DNA of 64,000 nt from JABFXX01 sp036489755 (lineage in GTDB: Bacteria > Myxococcota_A > Polyangia > Haliangiales > Haliangiaceae): NCBI GenBank assembly GCA_036489755.1, contig DASXFD010000003.1, positions 1-64,000 on the forward strand. Direction: 5' to 3'. Position 1 is the first letter of the stretch; the number at the start of each line of letters is the position of its first letter. Of this stretch, positions 24,540 through 33,082 are shown in pieces. The notes under the pieces are model-generated. The model worked only from the letters and a program-made list of their open reading frames with translations, ran no database searches and was not told the origin of the DNA. The position numbers and the translations under genes are program-made.

Positions 24540-25211
24540 ATGCGAGCGATGGCGCGACGACGCTCCAAAACGGCGACGGACCTCGCGCCGAAACGCGCCC
24601 GCGGCAGCAAGCGCAAGACCACGCCACCCGGCCCGCTCATCAACGTGCGCCACATGGCGCGCAAAGACATCGGCGACGTCTGGGACTTCCTGAAGATCAG
24701 CTTCCGCGACGTCAACGCGGAAACCGTCGAGTACCAGCGACCGCGCTCGCGCAAGCGCTTCGAAGAAATCTTCGAAGAAGAAGGCATCGAGCAGCTCCTG
24801 TTCCTGGTCGACACCGACATCGTCGCGTACGCCGAGTGCAGCTACGAGGTCACCGGGTCCGACAACTGGATCAACCCGCGCTACTTCGAGAAGCGCGAGA
24901 TGAACCCATTGTTTGTCGACGAGCTCGCGGTGCACCCCGAGTGGCACGGCAAAGGTGTCGGCTCGTTCGTGCTCGAGCAGCTGCATCACCTCGCGCGCGT
25001 GCACGGCCTCAACCACCTCGTGCTCGAGGTCGCCGAGAACAACGAGCGCGCGCTCGGTTGGTACAAGAAGCGCCAGTTTCGCAAGCTCGACGCCGCGATC
25101 TTCATGGCGTGCGAGGTCGCGATCGAGCCCGAGCTCTTGCCGCCGCGCGAGCTGCCCCAGCCGCGCGACGAATCGACGACCGACGAGCCGAGCGACGACG
25201 GCGAAGGCTAA
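24540..25211 (+). CDS. GNAT family N-acetyltransferase
   Basis: About 223 residues from the ATG at 24540. A basic, Arg/Lys-rich N-terminal extension of roughly 30 residues precedes a GNAT domain with 'DIVAYAECSYE' and the acetyl-CoA loop in 'VDELAVHPEWHGKGVGSFVL' (xxxGxG), then 'LEVAENNERALGWYKKRQF'. The acidic Pro-rich tail (ESTTDEPSDDGEG) is unlike plain GNATs. Substrate unknown. The stop shares CTAA with the convergent hydrolase. Confidence 0.87.
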   Translation: MRAMARRRSKTATDLAPKRARGSKRKTTPPGPLINVRHMARKDIGDVWDFLKISFRDVNAETVEYQRPRSRKRFEEIFEEEGIEQLLFLVDTDIVAYAECSYEVTGSDNWINPRYFEKREMNPLFVDELAVHPEWHGKGVGSFVLEQLHHLARVHGLNHLVLEVAENNERALGWYKKRQFRKLDAAIFMACEVAIEPELLPPRELPQPRDESTTDEPSDDGEG

Positions 25212-26002
25212 GCGGGCAGTCGCTCGGTGATCAGATCGACGACCGCTGTTGGATTGTCGACGTTGAGCCAGTGGCCGCCTTCGATGACGCTCGCGTGCAC
25301 GTGTGGCGGCAGCGGCTTGACGAGATCGACGTCGGTGTACGTCGTCGAGCGCGACGCGCGCACGAGCTCGACGGCGCCGCGCGTGGGATCGAGCACGGTG
25401 GACCAGAGATCGACGCGGCCGTAGTCGGCGAGCAGCTCGCGGATCGCGTCGGTGTGGAGGCGTACGACGAAGCCGCCGCCGTCGGCGGGCACGAGGTTCA
25501 TCGCGAACCACTGCGCGAGTGATGGCGCGTGACCATCGGCGACCAACCCCGCGACGAAGTCTTCGCGGCGCGGCCAGCGCGGGCCGGAATGATCCACGAA
25601 CGCGAGCAAGCGCAGCACGGTGTCGTTCGACGTATCGGGCGTGCGCGGGCCGGGCGCGGAGTCGAACGTCCACGTCTGCAAGACCGGCACGAGCGCGCGC
25701 GTCGCGAGCACGACCTTGCCGCCGAAGCTGTGGCCCGCGAGCGCGTCGACGTTCGACAGCTCCGCGATCAGCGCGCGCAGATCGTCGGCGCAGGCAGCGA
25801 TCGTCTGCGGCGGCTCGCCGGGCTCGGAGCGGCCGTGCTGGCGAAGATCGACGAGCTGGACGCCCCACTCGGGCCGGCGCGCGACGACCTTGCGCGCGAT
25901 CGTGCGCCAATTTCCACCGGAGCCGCAGATGCCGTGCGTGAAGACCAGCCAGCGCGCGGGCTCGCCGCTGGCGATCGCCTCGTGAAACAGCCGCGCAGGC
26001 AC
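25208..26002 (-). CDS. alpha/beta hydrolase (YbfF-type esterase-like)
   Basis: A 264-residue alpha/beta hydrolase from the GTG at 26002. The oxyanion region is 'FTHGICGSGGNWRTIA', the nucleophile elbow 'LAGHSFGGKVVLA' (Ser), and the catalytic His 'IEGGHWLNVDNP'. The overall order resembles YbfF-like esterases acting on short acyl or CoA-type esters; substrate unknown. Starts are divergent from the MMACHC-like gene with about 25 bases between them, hinting at shared regulation. Confidence 0.85.
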   Translation of the reverse strand: MPARLFHEAIASGEPARWLVFTHGICGSGGNWRTIARKVVARRPEWGVQLVDLRQHGRSEPGEPPQTIAACADDLRALIAELSNVDALAGHSFGGKVVLATRALVPVLQTWTFDSAPGPRTPDTSNDTVLRLLAFVDHSGPRWPRREDFVAGLVADGHAPSLAQWFAMNLVPADGGGFVVRLHTDAIRELLADYGRVDLWSTVLDPTRGAVELVRASRSTTYTDVDLVKPLPPHVHASVIEGGHWLNVDNPTAVVDLITERLPA

Positions 26003-26027
26003 GCGTCGATTGTGGCACGGTCGGCAC

Positions 26028-26618
26028 GTGCTCGCCGACGCCGGCCTCGACATCACGCATGCGTTCGATCCCGCGCTCGTCGCATCGCTCGCGCCGATGC
26101 TGTCGGCAAACCGCCGCGCGCTGCTCGTCGGCAACACGCGCGCGCTGTGGGAGCCGTTCATGGCGGCGATCGCGAGCGACCGCGAGCTAGCCGCATCGGC
26201 CGATCCGCTCGAACGCTACGTCGAAGCTGCGATCGCGCGCGCCTTCCCCGACGCGCCGGTCTGGTTCTCGCACCGCCGCTACGACGGCGCGTTCGTGCCG
26301 TTCCAGCGGCTCGCCGTCGCGACCGGGCTCGGCGTGCTCGCGCCGACGCAGCTCGTGATCCATCCGCTCTACGGACCGTGGTTCGCGTTGCGCGCGATCG
26401 TCCTCGTCGACGGCGAGCCACCGGCGCCGCCCGCGTCACCCGCGGTGACGTGCTGCACCGGCGATTGCGGCGCGCGCCTCGAGATCGCGGTCGGCAGCCG
26501 CGACTGGCGTGCGTGGCTCGCCGTGAGAGACGCCTGTAACGTCGGACGCGCCTATCGGTACTCGGAACAACAGATCACCTATCACTACACGAAGAATCGG
26601 ACGCTGCTGTTCGTTTGA
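26028..26618 (+). CDS. MMACHC-like (CblC) cobalamin-processing protein
   Basis: A 196-residue protein (GTG 26028; a TTG at 26010 is possible). The blocks 'VIHPLYGPWFALRAIVLVDG', 'RDWRAWLAVRDAC' and 'YRYSEQQITYHYTKNR' match the order and spacing of the C-terminal part of animal MMACHC/CblC, which removes the upper axial ligand of cobalamins with glutathione. Bacterial homologues are uncommon. A CCTGDC cluster near residue 140 is unusual and could bind a metal or be redox-active. The animal partner MMADHC has no visible counterpart here. Confidence 0.78.
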   Translation: MLADAGLDITHAFDPALVASLAPMLSANRRALLVGNTRALWEPFMAAIASDRELAASADPLERYVEAAIARAFPDAPVWFSHRRYDGAFVPFQRLAVATGLGVLAPTQLVIHPLYGPWFALRAIVLVDGEPPAPPASPAVTCCTGDCGARLEIAVGSRDWRAWLAVRDACNVGRAYRYSEQQITYHYTKNRTLLFV

Positions 26619-26716
26619 GCACTCGCGCTGGGGACCCGAGTCCTCTGTGCGGCGTCGCGGCGACGAATCGTTTTCAATGCGTAACGGATGGCACGCTCGG
26701 TGCTCTTCGAGAGCTC

Positions 26717-27463
26717 GTGCTGAAGTTGTACATGCTCCTCATCCTCGTCGGGGCGTGCGGGTTCATGCCGCAATCGGGCGAAGTGCAGCCCGATGCGCAA
26801 TCTGGATCGGGATCGTCGACGCCACCACCACAGATGACGACGGACGCGAGCTTCCTCACGCCGTGTCATTCGCAGTTGCCCGGCGTCGTGCTGTGCCTCG
26901 ACTTCGAAGACTCCGCGCTCGATCCGATCGCGCGCGACAGCTCCGGCGGTGATCACGACGCGGCGACCTCGAACGTCACACCGATCCCGCGCGGCGCGCA
27001 GCAAGCCGCGATGGTCACGAGCAACTCGTCGATCACGGTCCCGCAGTCGAGCGCGCTCGATCTCGCCGGCCCGCTCAGTATCGAGCTATGGATCGAGGCG
27101 CCGGCGTCGGATCAGGACGACATCATCTTCCAGCACGACAACGGATTCGGCGTCGACTTCAATCACGCGCCCGGCTGCTTCGTGAACCACAGCAGTGACG
27201 TGTGGGCGCCGAGCCCGCTGGCCGCGGGCTGGCATCACGTCGCGTGCACGTGGGACGGCTCGACGATCCACACGTACGTCGACGGTGCGATCGTCGCGTG
27301 TGCCGGCATGCACACGTCGTTGCAGGCCAAGTCGGCGCGGGTCGAGATCAGCATGCCGTTCTCCGGCAGCATCGACGACATTCACCTGTACAACCGCGCG
27401 CTCGAGCCGCCGGAGGTCCAGCTGCTCGCTGGGACGATTTCGACGGCCATTACGTGCCCCTGA
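26717..27463 (+). CDS. LamG/concanavalin-like domain lipoprotein
   Basis: About 248 residues from the GTG at 26717 or the ATG at 26732. Lipobox VGAC in 'MLLILVGACGF', then a linker with GSGSS and Pro runs, then a laminin-G-like jelly roll: 'LCLDFED', 'LSIELWIEAP', 'GWHHVACTWDGSTIHTYVDG' and 'SGSIDDIHLYNRALEPPEV', the hallmark order of LamGL domains. It probably binds a carbohydrate or protein at the cell surface. It is followed by the Lhr helicase gene with about 50 bases between. Confidence 0.85.
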   Translation: MLKLYMLLILVGACGFMPQSGEVQPDAQSGSGSSTPPPQMTTDASFLTPCHSQLPGVVLCLDFEDSALDPIARDSSGGDHDAATSNVTPIPRGAQQAAMVTSNSSITVPQSSALDLAGPLSIELWIEAPASDQDDIIFQHDNGFGVDFNHAPGCFVNHSSDVWAPSPLAAGWHHVACTWDGSTIHTYVDGAIVACAGMHTSLQAKSARVEISMPFSGSIDDIHLYNRALEPPEVQLLAGTISTAITCP

Positions 27464-27514
27464 GAGATCCCGGGATCGACCGCGCGCTCGAGCTGCGCTA
27501 CCGTCGCGGATCCG

Positions 27515-30500
27515 ATGTTCCATCCGCTGATCGCCGGCTGGTTCCGCGATCGGTTCGGCGAGCCAACCGCACCGCAGCGCGACGGGTGGCCGCGCATCGC
27601 CGCCGGCGAGGACGTGCTGATCGCCGCGCCGACCGGGTCGGGCAAGACGCTCGCGGCATTTCTCGCGTGCCTCGACGCGCTCGTGCGCGACGGCCTCGAG
27701 CGACCGCTCGACGATCGCACCGCGATCCTCTACGTGTCGCCGCTCAAGGCGCTGTCGAACGACGTGCAGCGCAACCTCGAACAGCCGCTCGCCGAGCTCG
27801 CCGAGCGCGCGATGCGCGAAGGCGTGAAGCTGCCCGAGATTCGCGTCGCGACGCGCACCGGCGACACGCCCGCGGGCGAGCGCGCGAAAATGGCGAAGAA
27901 GCCGCCGCACATCCTCGTCACGACGCCCGAGTCGTTGTTCATCCTGCTCACGACGGTGAGCGGCCGCGCGGCACTCGGCCGGCTCCGCACGGTGATCGTC
28001 GACGAGATCCACGCCATCGCCGGCGACAAGCGCGGCGCGCATCTCGCGCTCAGCCTCGAGCGGCTCGATCGGCTGGTGATGCAAACGTCCGGACGCGTGC
28101 CGGTTCGCGTCGGCCTCTCGGCAACGCAGCGTCCGATCGAGCGGATCGCGCGGCTGCTCGTCGGCATGCGGCGGCCGCTGCCGCACATCGTCGACGCCGG
28201 CCACAAGCGCGAGCTCGACGTCGCGATCGAGATCACCGACGACGAGCTAGGTGCGGTCGCGTCGCACGAGCAATTCGGTCGCGTCTACGATCGGATCGCC
28301 GAGCTCGTGATGCAGCACCGCTCGACCCTGGTGTTCGTCAACACGCGCCGGCTCGTCGAGCGCACCGCCGCCGCGCTCGAACAGCGGCTCGGCGAGGAGC
28401 ACGTCGTCGCGCACCACGGCTCGATGTCGCGTGCGCTGCGGCTCAGCGCGGAGCAGAAGCTCAAGCACGGCCGCGTGCGCTGCGCGGTCGCGACCGCGTC
28501 GCTCGAGCTCGGTATCGACGTCGGCACCGTCGATCTCGTCGTCCAGCTCGGCTCGCCGCGCTCGATCGCGACGCTGCTCCAGCGCGTCGGCCGCTCGGGC
28601 CACCGCTTGGGGGCGACCCCCAAGGGGCGCATGTTCGCGCTCACGCGCGACCAGTTGATCGAGTGCGGCGCGCTGATTCGCGGCGTGCGAAGCGGCAACC
28701 TCGACGCGATCGAGGTGCGCGATGCACCGCTCGACATCCTCGCGCAGCAGATCGTCGCCGCGTGCGCCGCCGAGGAGATTCCGGAAGCCGAGCTCGTCGC
28801 GATGATGCGCGGCGCCACGCCGTATGCCGAGCTCGCCGACGACAAGCTCGAGCAGTTGCTCGTGATGCTCGCCGAGGGCGTGTCGGATCGGCGCGGCCGC
28901 GTCGGCGCATACCTGCACCGCGATCGGATCGCCGGCATGCTGCGCGCACGGCGTGGTGCGCGGCTCGCGGCGGTGACGTCGGGCGGTGCGATCCCCGACA
29001 ACAACAACTACACCGTCGTGCAGTTTCCCGACGAGACGCCGGTCGGCACCGTCGACGAGGATTTCGCGATCGACAGCTCCGCCGGCGACATCTTCCAGCT
29101 CGGCAACACGTCGTGGCGAATCCGCCGGATCGAAGCGGCGCGCGTGGTCGTCGAGGATGCGCGCGGTCAGCCGCCGACGATTCCGTTCTGGTTCGGCGAA
29201 GCGCCGGCGCGCACGAAGGAGCTCTCCGACGAGGTCAGCTCGCTGCGCGCCGCGATCGACGAGCGGCTCGCCGAATGCGGTCACGACGAGATCGCGGAAT
29301 GGCTCGCGAACGAGACGTCGATGTCGCTGCGCGCCGCGCAGCAAACCGTCGCGTATCTCGCCGCCGGCCGCGCCGCACTCGGCGCGCTGCCGCGCAACGA
29401 TCTGATCGTCGCCGAGCGATTCTTCGACGAGGGCGGCGGCATGCAACTCGTCGTGCACGCGCCGCTCGGCGGCCGCATCAATCGCGCATGGGGCCTCGCG
29501 CTGCGCAAGAAGTTCTGCGTGTCGTTCGACTTCGAGCTGCAAGCCGCAGCGACCGACGACGGCATCGTGATCTCGCTCGGCCAACCGCACAGCTTTCCGC
29601 TCGATACGGTGTTCGGCTTCGTGCCGTCGCATCAGACGCGCGACGTGCTCGTGCAAGCGCTGCTCGATCGGCCGATGTTCGAGATCCGCTGGCGATGGAA
29701 CGTCACGCGCTCGCTCACCGTGCTGCGCCGCAAGAACGGCAAGCGAATTCCGCCACACCTCATCAAGATGCGCGCGGCCGATACGCTGTCGGTCGTGTTC
29801 CCGCAAGCGCAAGCGTGCGCCGAGAACATCGTCGGACCGCGCGAGGTGCCCGACCATCCGCTCGTGTTCGAGACGATCCGCGACTGCCTCGTCGAGGCGA
29901 TGGATTGCGAGGGCCTGCAGCACCTGCTCGAGCGCCTCGAGCGCGGCGAGATTCGCGTGCTCGCGCGCGATACCGTCGAGCCGAGCCCGCTCTCGCACGA
30001 GCTGCTCAACGCGAATCCGTACGCGTTTCTCGACGACGCGCCGCTCGAGGAGCGCCGCACGCGCGCGGTGCAGCTGCGCCGCGGCTTGCCCGCCGATACG
30101 GTCGAGCAGCACGGCGCACTCGACGCCGATGCGATCACGCTCGCCGCCGACGAGGTCGCGCCGACCGTGCGCGACGCGGACGAATTACACGACGCGCTGC
30201 TCGGCCTGTGGCTCGTACCCGAAGCGATGGGCACGCGCCTCGGCGAGCCGCTGTGGTTCGATGCGCTGCGCGCGAGCGGCCGCGCGACGCGACTGACCAT
30301 CGGCGAGCGTGCCGCGTGGGTCGCGACCGAGCGGCTCGCAGCCGCGCGCGCGATCTTCGGCGACGACGTCGCGTGCGATCCGCCGATCGGCACGCCGTCG
30401 TGGTCGGCCGCGATCGAGCGCGACGCCGCGCTCGGCAAGCTCGTCGGCGCGCACCTCGATCATCGCGGGCCCGTCACGACGCGTGCGTTCGCCGACGAGC

Positions 30501-32278
30501 TCGGCCTGCCGATCGGCGACGTGCTCGGCGCGCTGCTCGCGCTCGAAGCCGACGGTGCGATCCTGCGCGGCCAGTTCACCGCCGGCGCACCCGCAGCCGC
30601 GCGCACGACGCGCGAAGCACTCGCCGCCGCCGACGACAGCGCGCGACTCGCCGACACCGAGTGGTGCAACCGGCGCGTGCTCGCGCGCATTCATCGCCTG
30701 ACGCTCGCGCGCCTGCGCCGCGAGATCGAGCCGGTCAGCGCCGCGGCGCTCGTGCGGTTTCTCGTGCGCTGGCAGCGCGTGCAGCGCGGCGCGCAGCTGA
30801 TCGGCGCCGACGGTCTCGCGCGCGTGATCGAACAGCTGCAGGGATTCGAGACGGCCTCCGGCGCGTGGGAGCGCGAGGTGCTGCCCGCGCGCCTGCACGG
30901 CTACGACTCCGCGTGGCTCGATCAGATGTGCCTCGCCGGTCAGGTCGTGTGGTGCCGGCTGAGCGCGCGCAAGCTCGAGAGCTCGGAGGTGCCGGTGCTC
31001 ACGAGCGACGAGTCCGCCGAGCTGCTCGCCGCGATCGATCACGTCGCGAGCGCGACGCCACCGCTCGAGCAGTTTCCACCCGCGCTGCAGGCTGCGATTC
31101 GCGCCGGCCAACGCGCCGCCGCGTCGGCGATCGCCAGCGGCACGCCGCGGCCAGATGCTGCAACTGTCGCCGCCGAGACCGCGCTCGCGATCGCGCGTGG
31201 TGGCTCGACGCTGCTCGAAGCTGCAGTCGCCGCGACCGCCGCGGCATCGGGCACGTTCGGCGTCGCGCCCATCGGCGTCGCCGCGATCGTCGGCGCGCTC
31301 GTGGTGCCCTCGACGACGCGGACCACGCGCAACGCGCCGTCGCGCTCGGCGCCACTCGCGCTCATGCTGCGGCGCGACGTCAACTGGCTGCGTGCGCCCG
31401 TCGCCACCGGCGACGTGCCGGCGCTCGGCCCGCTTGCCGCACGGCTCCGCGATCACCTCGCGAACCGCGGCGCATCGTTCCTGCCGGATCTCGTCGCGGC
31501 GATGGACGATGCGCCGGATCAGGTCGAGGACGCGCTGTGGGAGCTCGTCGGCGCCGGCATCGCCACCGCCGACGGTTTCGCGAGCCTGCGCGTGCTCGTC
31601 GATCGCCGGCGCGGCGAAGTGAAGAGCCACTTCGATCGGCCGAACACGTCGCCGCCGATCCGCAAGTGGCAAGAGGCGATCCGGCGCGCCCGCACGCGCG
31701 ACCGCGAGCGACCGAGCCACGCGTTGCGCTCGCTGCCGACCGCCGCCGGCCGATGGTCGCTGTTGCCCAGCGCCGACGCCGCTCAGATCGATGCCGAAGC
31801 TTCCGCGCGCCAGCTGCTCGCGCGGTACGGCGTCGTGTTCCGCGATCTGCTCGCACGCGAGACCAGTTTGCCGCCATGGCGCGAGCTACTCGTCGCGCTC
31901 CGCCGGCTCGAGGCGCGCGGCGAGATCCGCGGCGGCCGGTTCGTGACCGGCTTCGTGGGCGAGCAGTTCGCGCTGCCCGAAGCACTCGACGAGCTGCGCG
32001 GCGTGCGCGAGCCGGCACCGATGCACGCCGAGGTCTGCCGCGTCGCCGCCACCGACCCGCTCAACCTCGTCGGCGTGCTCACGCCCGGCCCACGCGTCCC
32101 CGCGATCGTCGGCAACGCGATCCTCTACGTCGACGGTCACGCCGTCGCCTCGCTCGAGGCCGGCGAGCTCGTGCGGCGCGCGCCGATTCCACCCGGCGCG
32201 CACATCGACGACGACCTGACATATCACCCGCCACCACGCGCGATCGCCCTAGCGATGCAAGCGTCGCTGCCGCTGTGA
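27515..32278 (+). CDS. lhr: Lhr-type ATP-dependent helicase
   Basis: A 1,587-residue superfamily 2 helicase matching large bacterial Lhr in length and order. The helicase core (residues 1-450) has Walker A 'APTGSGKT', DEIH box 'IVDEIHAIAGDKRG', SAT 'LSATQRP' and motif VI 'RVGRSGHRLG'. The winged-helix/Lhr-CTD region follows. Around residues 1195-1290 lies an Ala-rich stretch (for example ATVAAETALAIARGG, AVAATAAASGTFGVAP) that looks like a low-complexity insertion. Lhr proteins unwind RNA-DNA and take part in repair. It is followed closely by nth, fitting a repair role. Confidence 0.95.
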   Translation: MFHPLIAGWFRDRFGEPTAPQRDGWPRIAAGEDVLIAAPTGSGKTLAAFLACLDALVRDGLERPLDDRTAILYVSPLKALSNDVQRNLEQPLAELAERAMREGVKLPEIRVATRTGDTPAGERAKMAKKPPHILVTTPESLFILLTTVSGRAALGRLRTVIVDEIHAIAGDKRGAHLALSLERLDRLVMQTSGRVPVRVGLSATQRPIERIARLLVGMRRPLPHIVDAGHKRELDVAIEITDDELGAVASHEQFGRVYDRIAELVMQHRSTLVFVNTRRLVERTAAALEQRLGEEHVVAHHGSMSRALRLSAEQKLKHGRVRCAVATASLELGIDVGTVDLVVQLGSPRSIATLLQRVGRSGHRLGATPKGRMFALTRDQLIECGALIRGVRSGNLDAIEVRDAPLDILAQQIVAACAAEEIPEAELVAMMRGATPYAELADDKLEQLLVMLAEGVSDRRGRVGAYLHRDRIAGMLRARRGARLAAVTSGGAIPDNNNYTVVQFPDETPVGTVDEDFAIDSSAGDIFQLGNTSWRIRRIEAARVVVEDARGQPPTIPFWFGEAPARTKELSDEVSSLRAAIDERLAECGHDEIAEWLANETSMSLRAAQQTVAYLAAGRAALGALPRNDLIVAERFFDEGGGMQLVVHAPLGGRINRAWGLALRKKFCVSFDFELQAAATDDGIVISLGQPHSFPLDTVFGFVPSHQTRDVLVQALLDRPMFEIRWRWNVTRSLTVLRRKNGKRIPPHLIKMRAADTLSVVFPQAQACAENIVGPREVPDHPLVFETIRDCLVEAMDCEGLQHLLERLERGEIRVLARDTVEPSPLSHELLNANPYAFLDDAPLEERRTRAVQLRRGLPADTVEQHGALDADAITLAADEVAPTVRDADELHDALLGLWLVPEAMGTRLGEPLWFDALRASGRATRLTIGERAAWVATERLAAARAIFGDDVACDPPIGTPSWSAAIERDAALGKLVGAHLDHRGPVTTRAFADELGLPIGDVLGALLALEADGAILRGQFTAGAPAAARTTREALAAADDSARLADTEWCNRRVLARIHRLTLARLRREIEPVSAAALVRFLVRWQRVQRGAQLIGADGLARVIEQLQGFETASGAWEREVLPARLHGYDSAWLDQMCLAGQVVWCRLSARKLESSEVPVLTSDESAELLAAIDHVASATPPLEQFPPALQAAIRAGQRAAASAIASGTPRPDAATVAAETALAIARGGSTLLEAAVAATAAASGTFGVAPIGVAAIVGALVVPSTTRTTRNAPSRSAPLALMLRRDVNWLRAPVATGDVPALGPLAARLRDHLANRGASFLPDLVAAMDDAPDQVEDALWELVGAGIATADGFASLRVLVDRRRGEVKSHFDRPNTSPPIRKWQEAIRRARTRDRERPSHALRSLPTAAGRWSLLPSADAAQIDAEASARQLLARYGVVFRDLLARETSLPPWRELLVALRRLEARGEIRGGRFVTGFVGEQFALPEALDELRGVREPAPMHAEVCRVAATDPLNLVGVLTPGPRVPAIVGNAILYVDGHAVASLEAGELVRRAPIPPGAHIDDDLTYHPPPRAIALAMQASLPL

Positions 32279-32312
32279 CTCACGCCGATCGACGAGCGTG
32301 CTAGAAGCGAGC

Positions 32313-33023
32313 ATGGCGAGCTTGTCGCGTCGGCAACGCCACGCGCAAAAGATCCACCAGCTCCTCGACGAGCTCTTTCCGATCGTCGGCTCGCCGCTCG
32401 CGCACGAGACGCCATTTCAACTGCTCGTCGCGACGATCTTGTCGGCGCAATGCACCGATGCACGCGTGAACATGGTGACGCCCGCGCTGTTCGCCGCGGC
32501 CCCCGATGCCGAGGCCATGTCGAAGCTCACGGCGCGCAACGTCCTGCCGTTCATCAAGACGCTCGGCCTCGCGCGCGGCAAAGCGAAGAACCTCGTTGCG
32601 ATGGCGAAGCTGCTGCAGAAGAAACATGGCGGCCAGGTTCCGCGCACGCTCGAGGAGCTCGAAGAGCTGCCCGGCGTCGGACACAAGACGGCCAGCGTCG
32701 TCGTCGCCCAAGCGTTCGGCGAGCCGGCGTTTCCCGTCGACACGCACATCCACCGGCTCGCCGGTCGCTGGGGATTGTCGCGAGCGCGGTCTGTCGTCGA
32801 GGTCGAGCGCGATCTCAAGGCGTTGTTTCCGCGCGACCGCTGGAACGCGCTGCACCTGCAGATCATCTTCTTCGGTCGCACGCACTGTCGTGCGGTCGGC
32901 CATGTGAAGGAGAGCTGCCCGATCTGCTGCTGGGCGATGTCGGCCGCGAGGGCCGAGCGCGAAGCGCGATCGAGGCGTTCTGCCCGACATCGCGCAACGC
33001 CTGGTTCCAAGAAAGCCTCGTAG
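32313..33023 (+). CDS. nth: endonuclease III (DNA glycosylase/AP lyase)
   Basis: About 236 residues; the ATG at 32313 is preferred over a GTG at 32298. Removes oxidised pyrimidines. HhH motif 'LEELPGVGHKTASVVVAQAF' with the catalytic Lys, then the catalytic Asp in 'PVDTHIHRLAGRWGL'. The iron-sulphur region is odd: 'THCRAVGHVKESCPICCWAM' has C-x9-C-x2-C-C and no cysteine at the usual fourth site, whereas the classical pattern is C-x6-C-x2-C-x5-C. Either the cluster uses the adjacent cysteine or it is incomplete. The C-terminal tail is basic. Confidence 0.92.
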   Translation: MASLSRRQRHAQKIHQLLDELFPIVGSPLAHETPFQLLVATILSAQCTDARVNMVTPALFAAAPDAEAMSKLTARNVLPFIKTLGLARGKAKNLVAMAKLLQKKHGGQVPRTLEELEELPGVGHKTASVVVAQAFGEPAFPVDTHIHRLAGRWGLSRARSVVEVERDLKALFPRDRWNALHLQIIFFGRTHCRAVGHVKESCPICCWAMSAARAEREARSRRSARHRATPGSKKAS

Positions 33024-33060
33024 TCTTCAACATCTATGAGATTTCGCTTGCGACAGCGGC

Positions 33061-33082
33061 GCGGAATGAATATTCATTCCGC
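33061..33082. promoter_or_regulatory. 22-bp perfect palindrome (TetR operator 1)
   Basis: Half-site GCGGAATGAAT mirrored exactly on both strands. It abuts the GTG start of the TetR gene at 33083, so it could cover the TetR promoter or start. A near-identical palindrome lies at 33979-34000 before the SDR gene. The two differ only at the two central base pairs. Confidence 0.85.

Noticed and set aside
23028..26060. A 1,010-codon frame suggesting one giant minus-strand protein
   Set aside because: Only 23028-24383 has a signal peptide and domain-like composition; the rest is antisense to the GNAT and hydrolase genes.
27202..32304. A 1,700-codon plus-strand open frame overlapping Lhr
   Set aside because: Arg/Ala shadow in another frame of the well-supported lhr.
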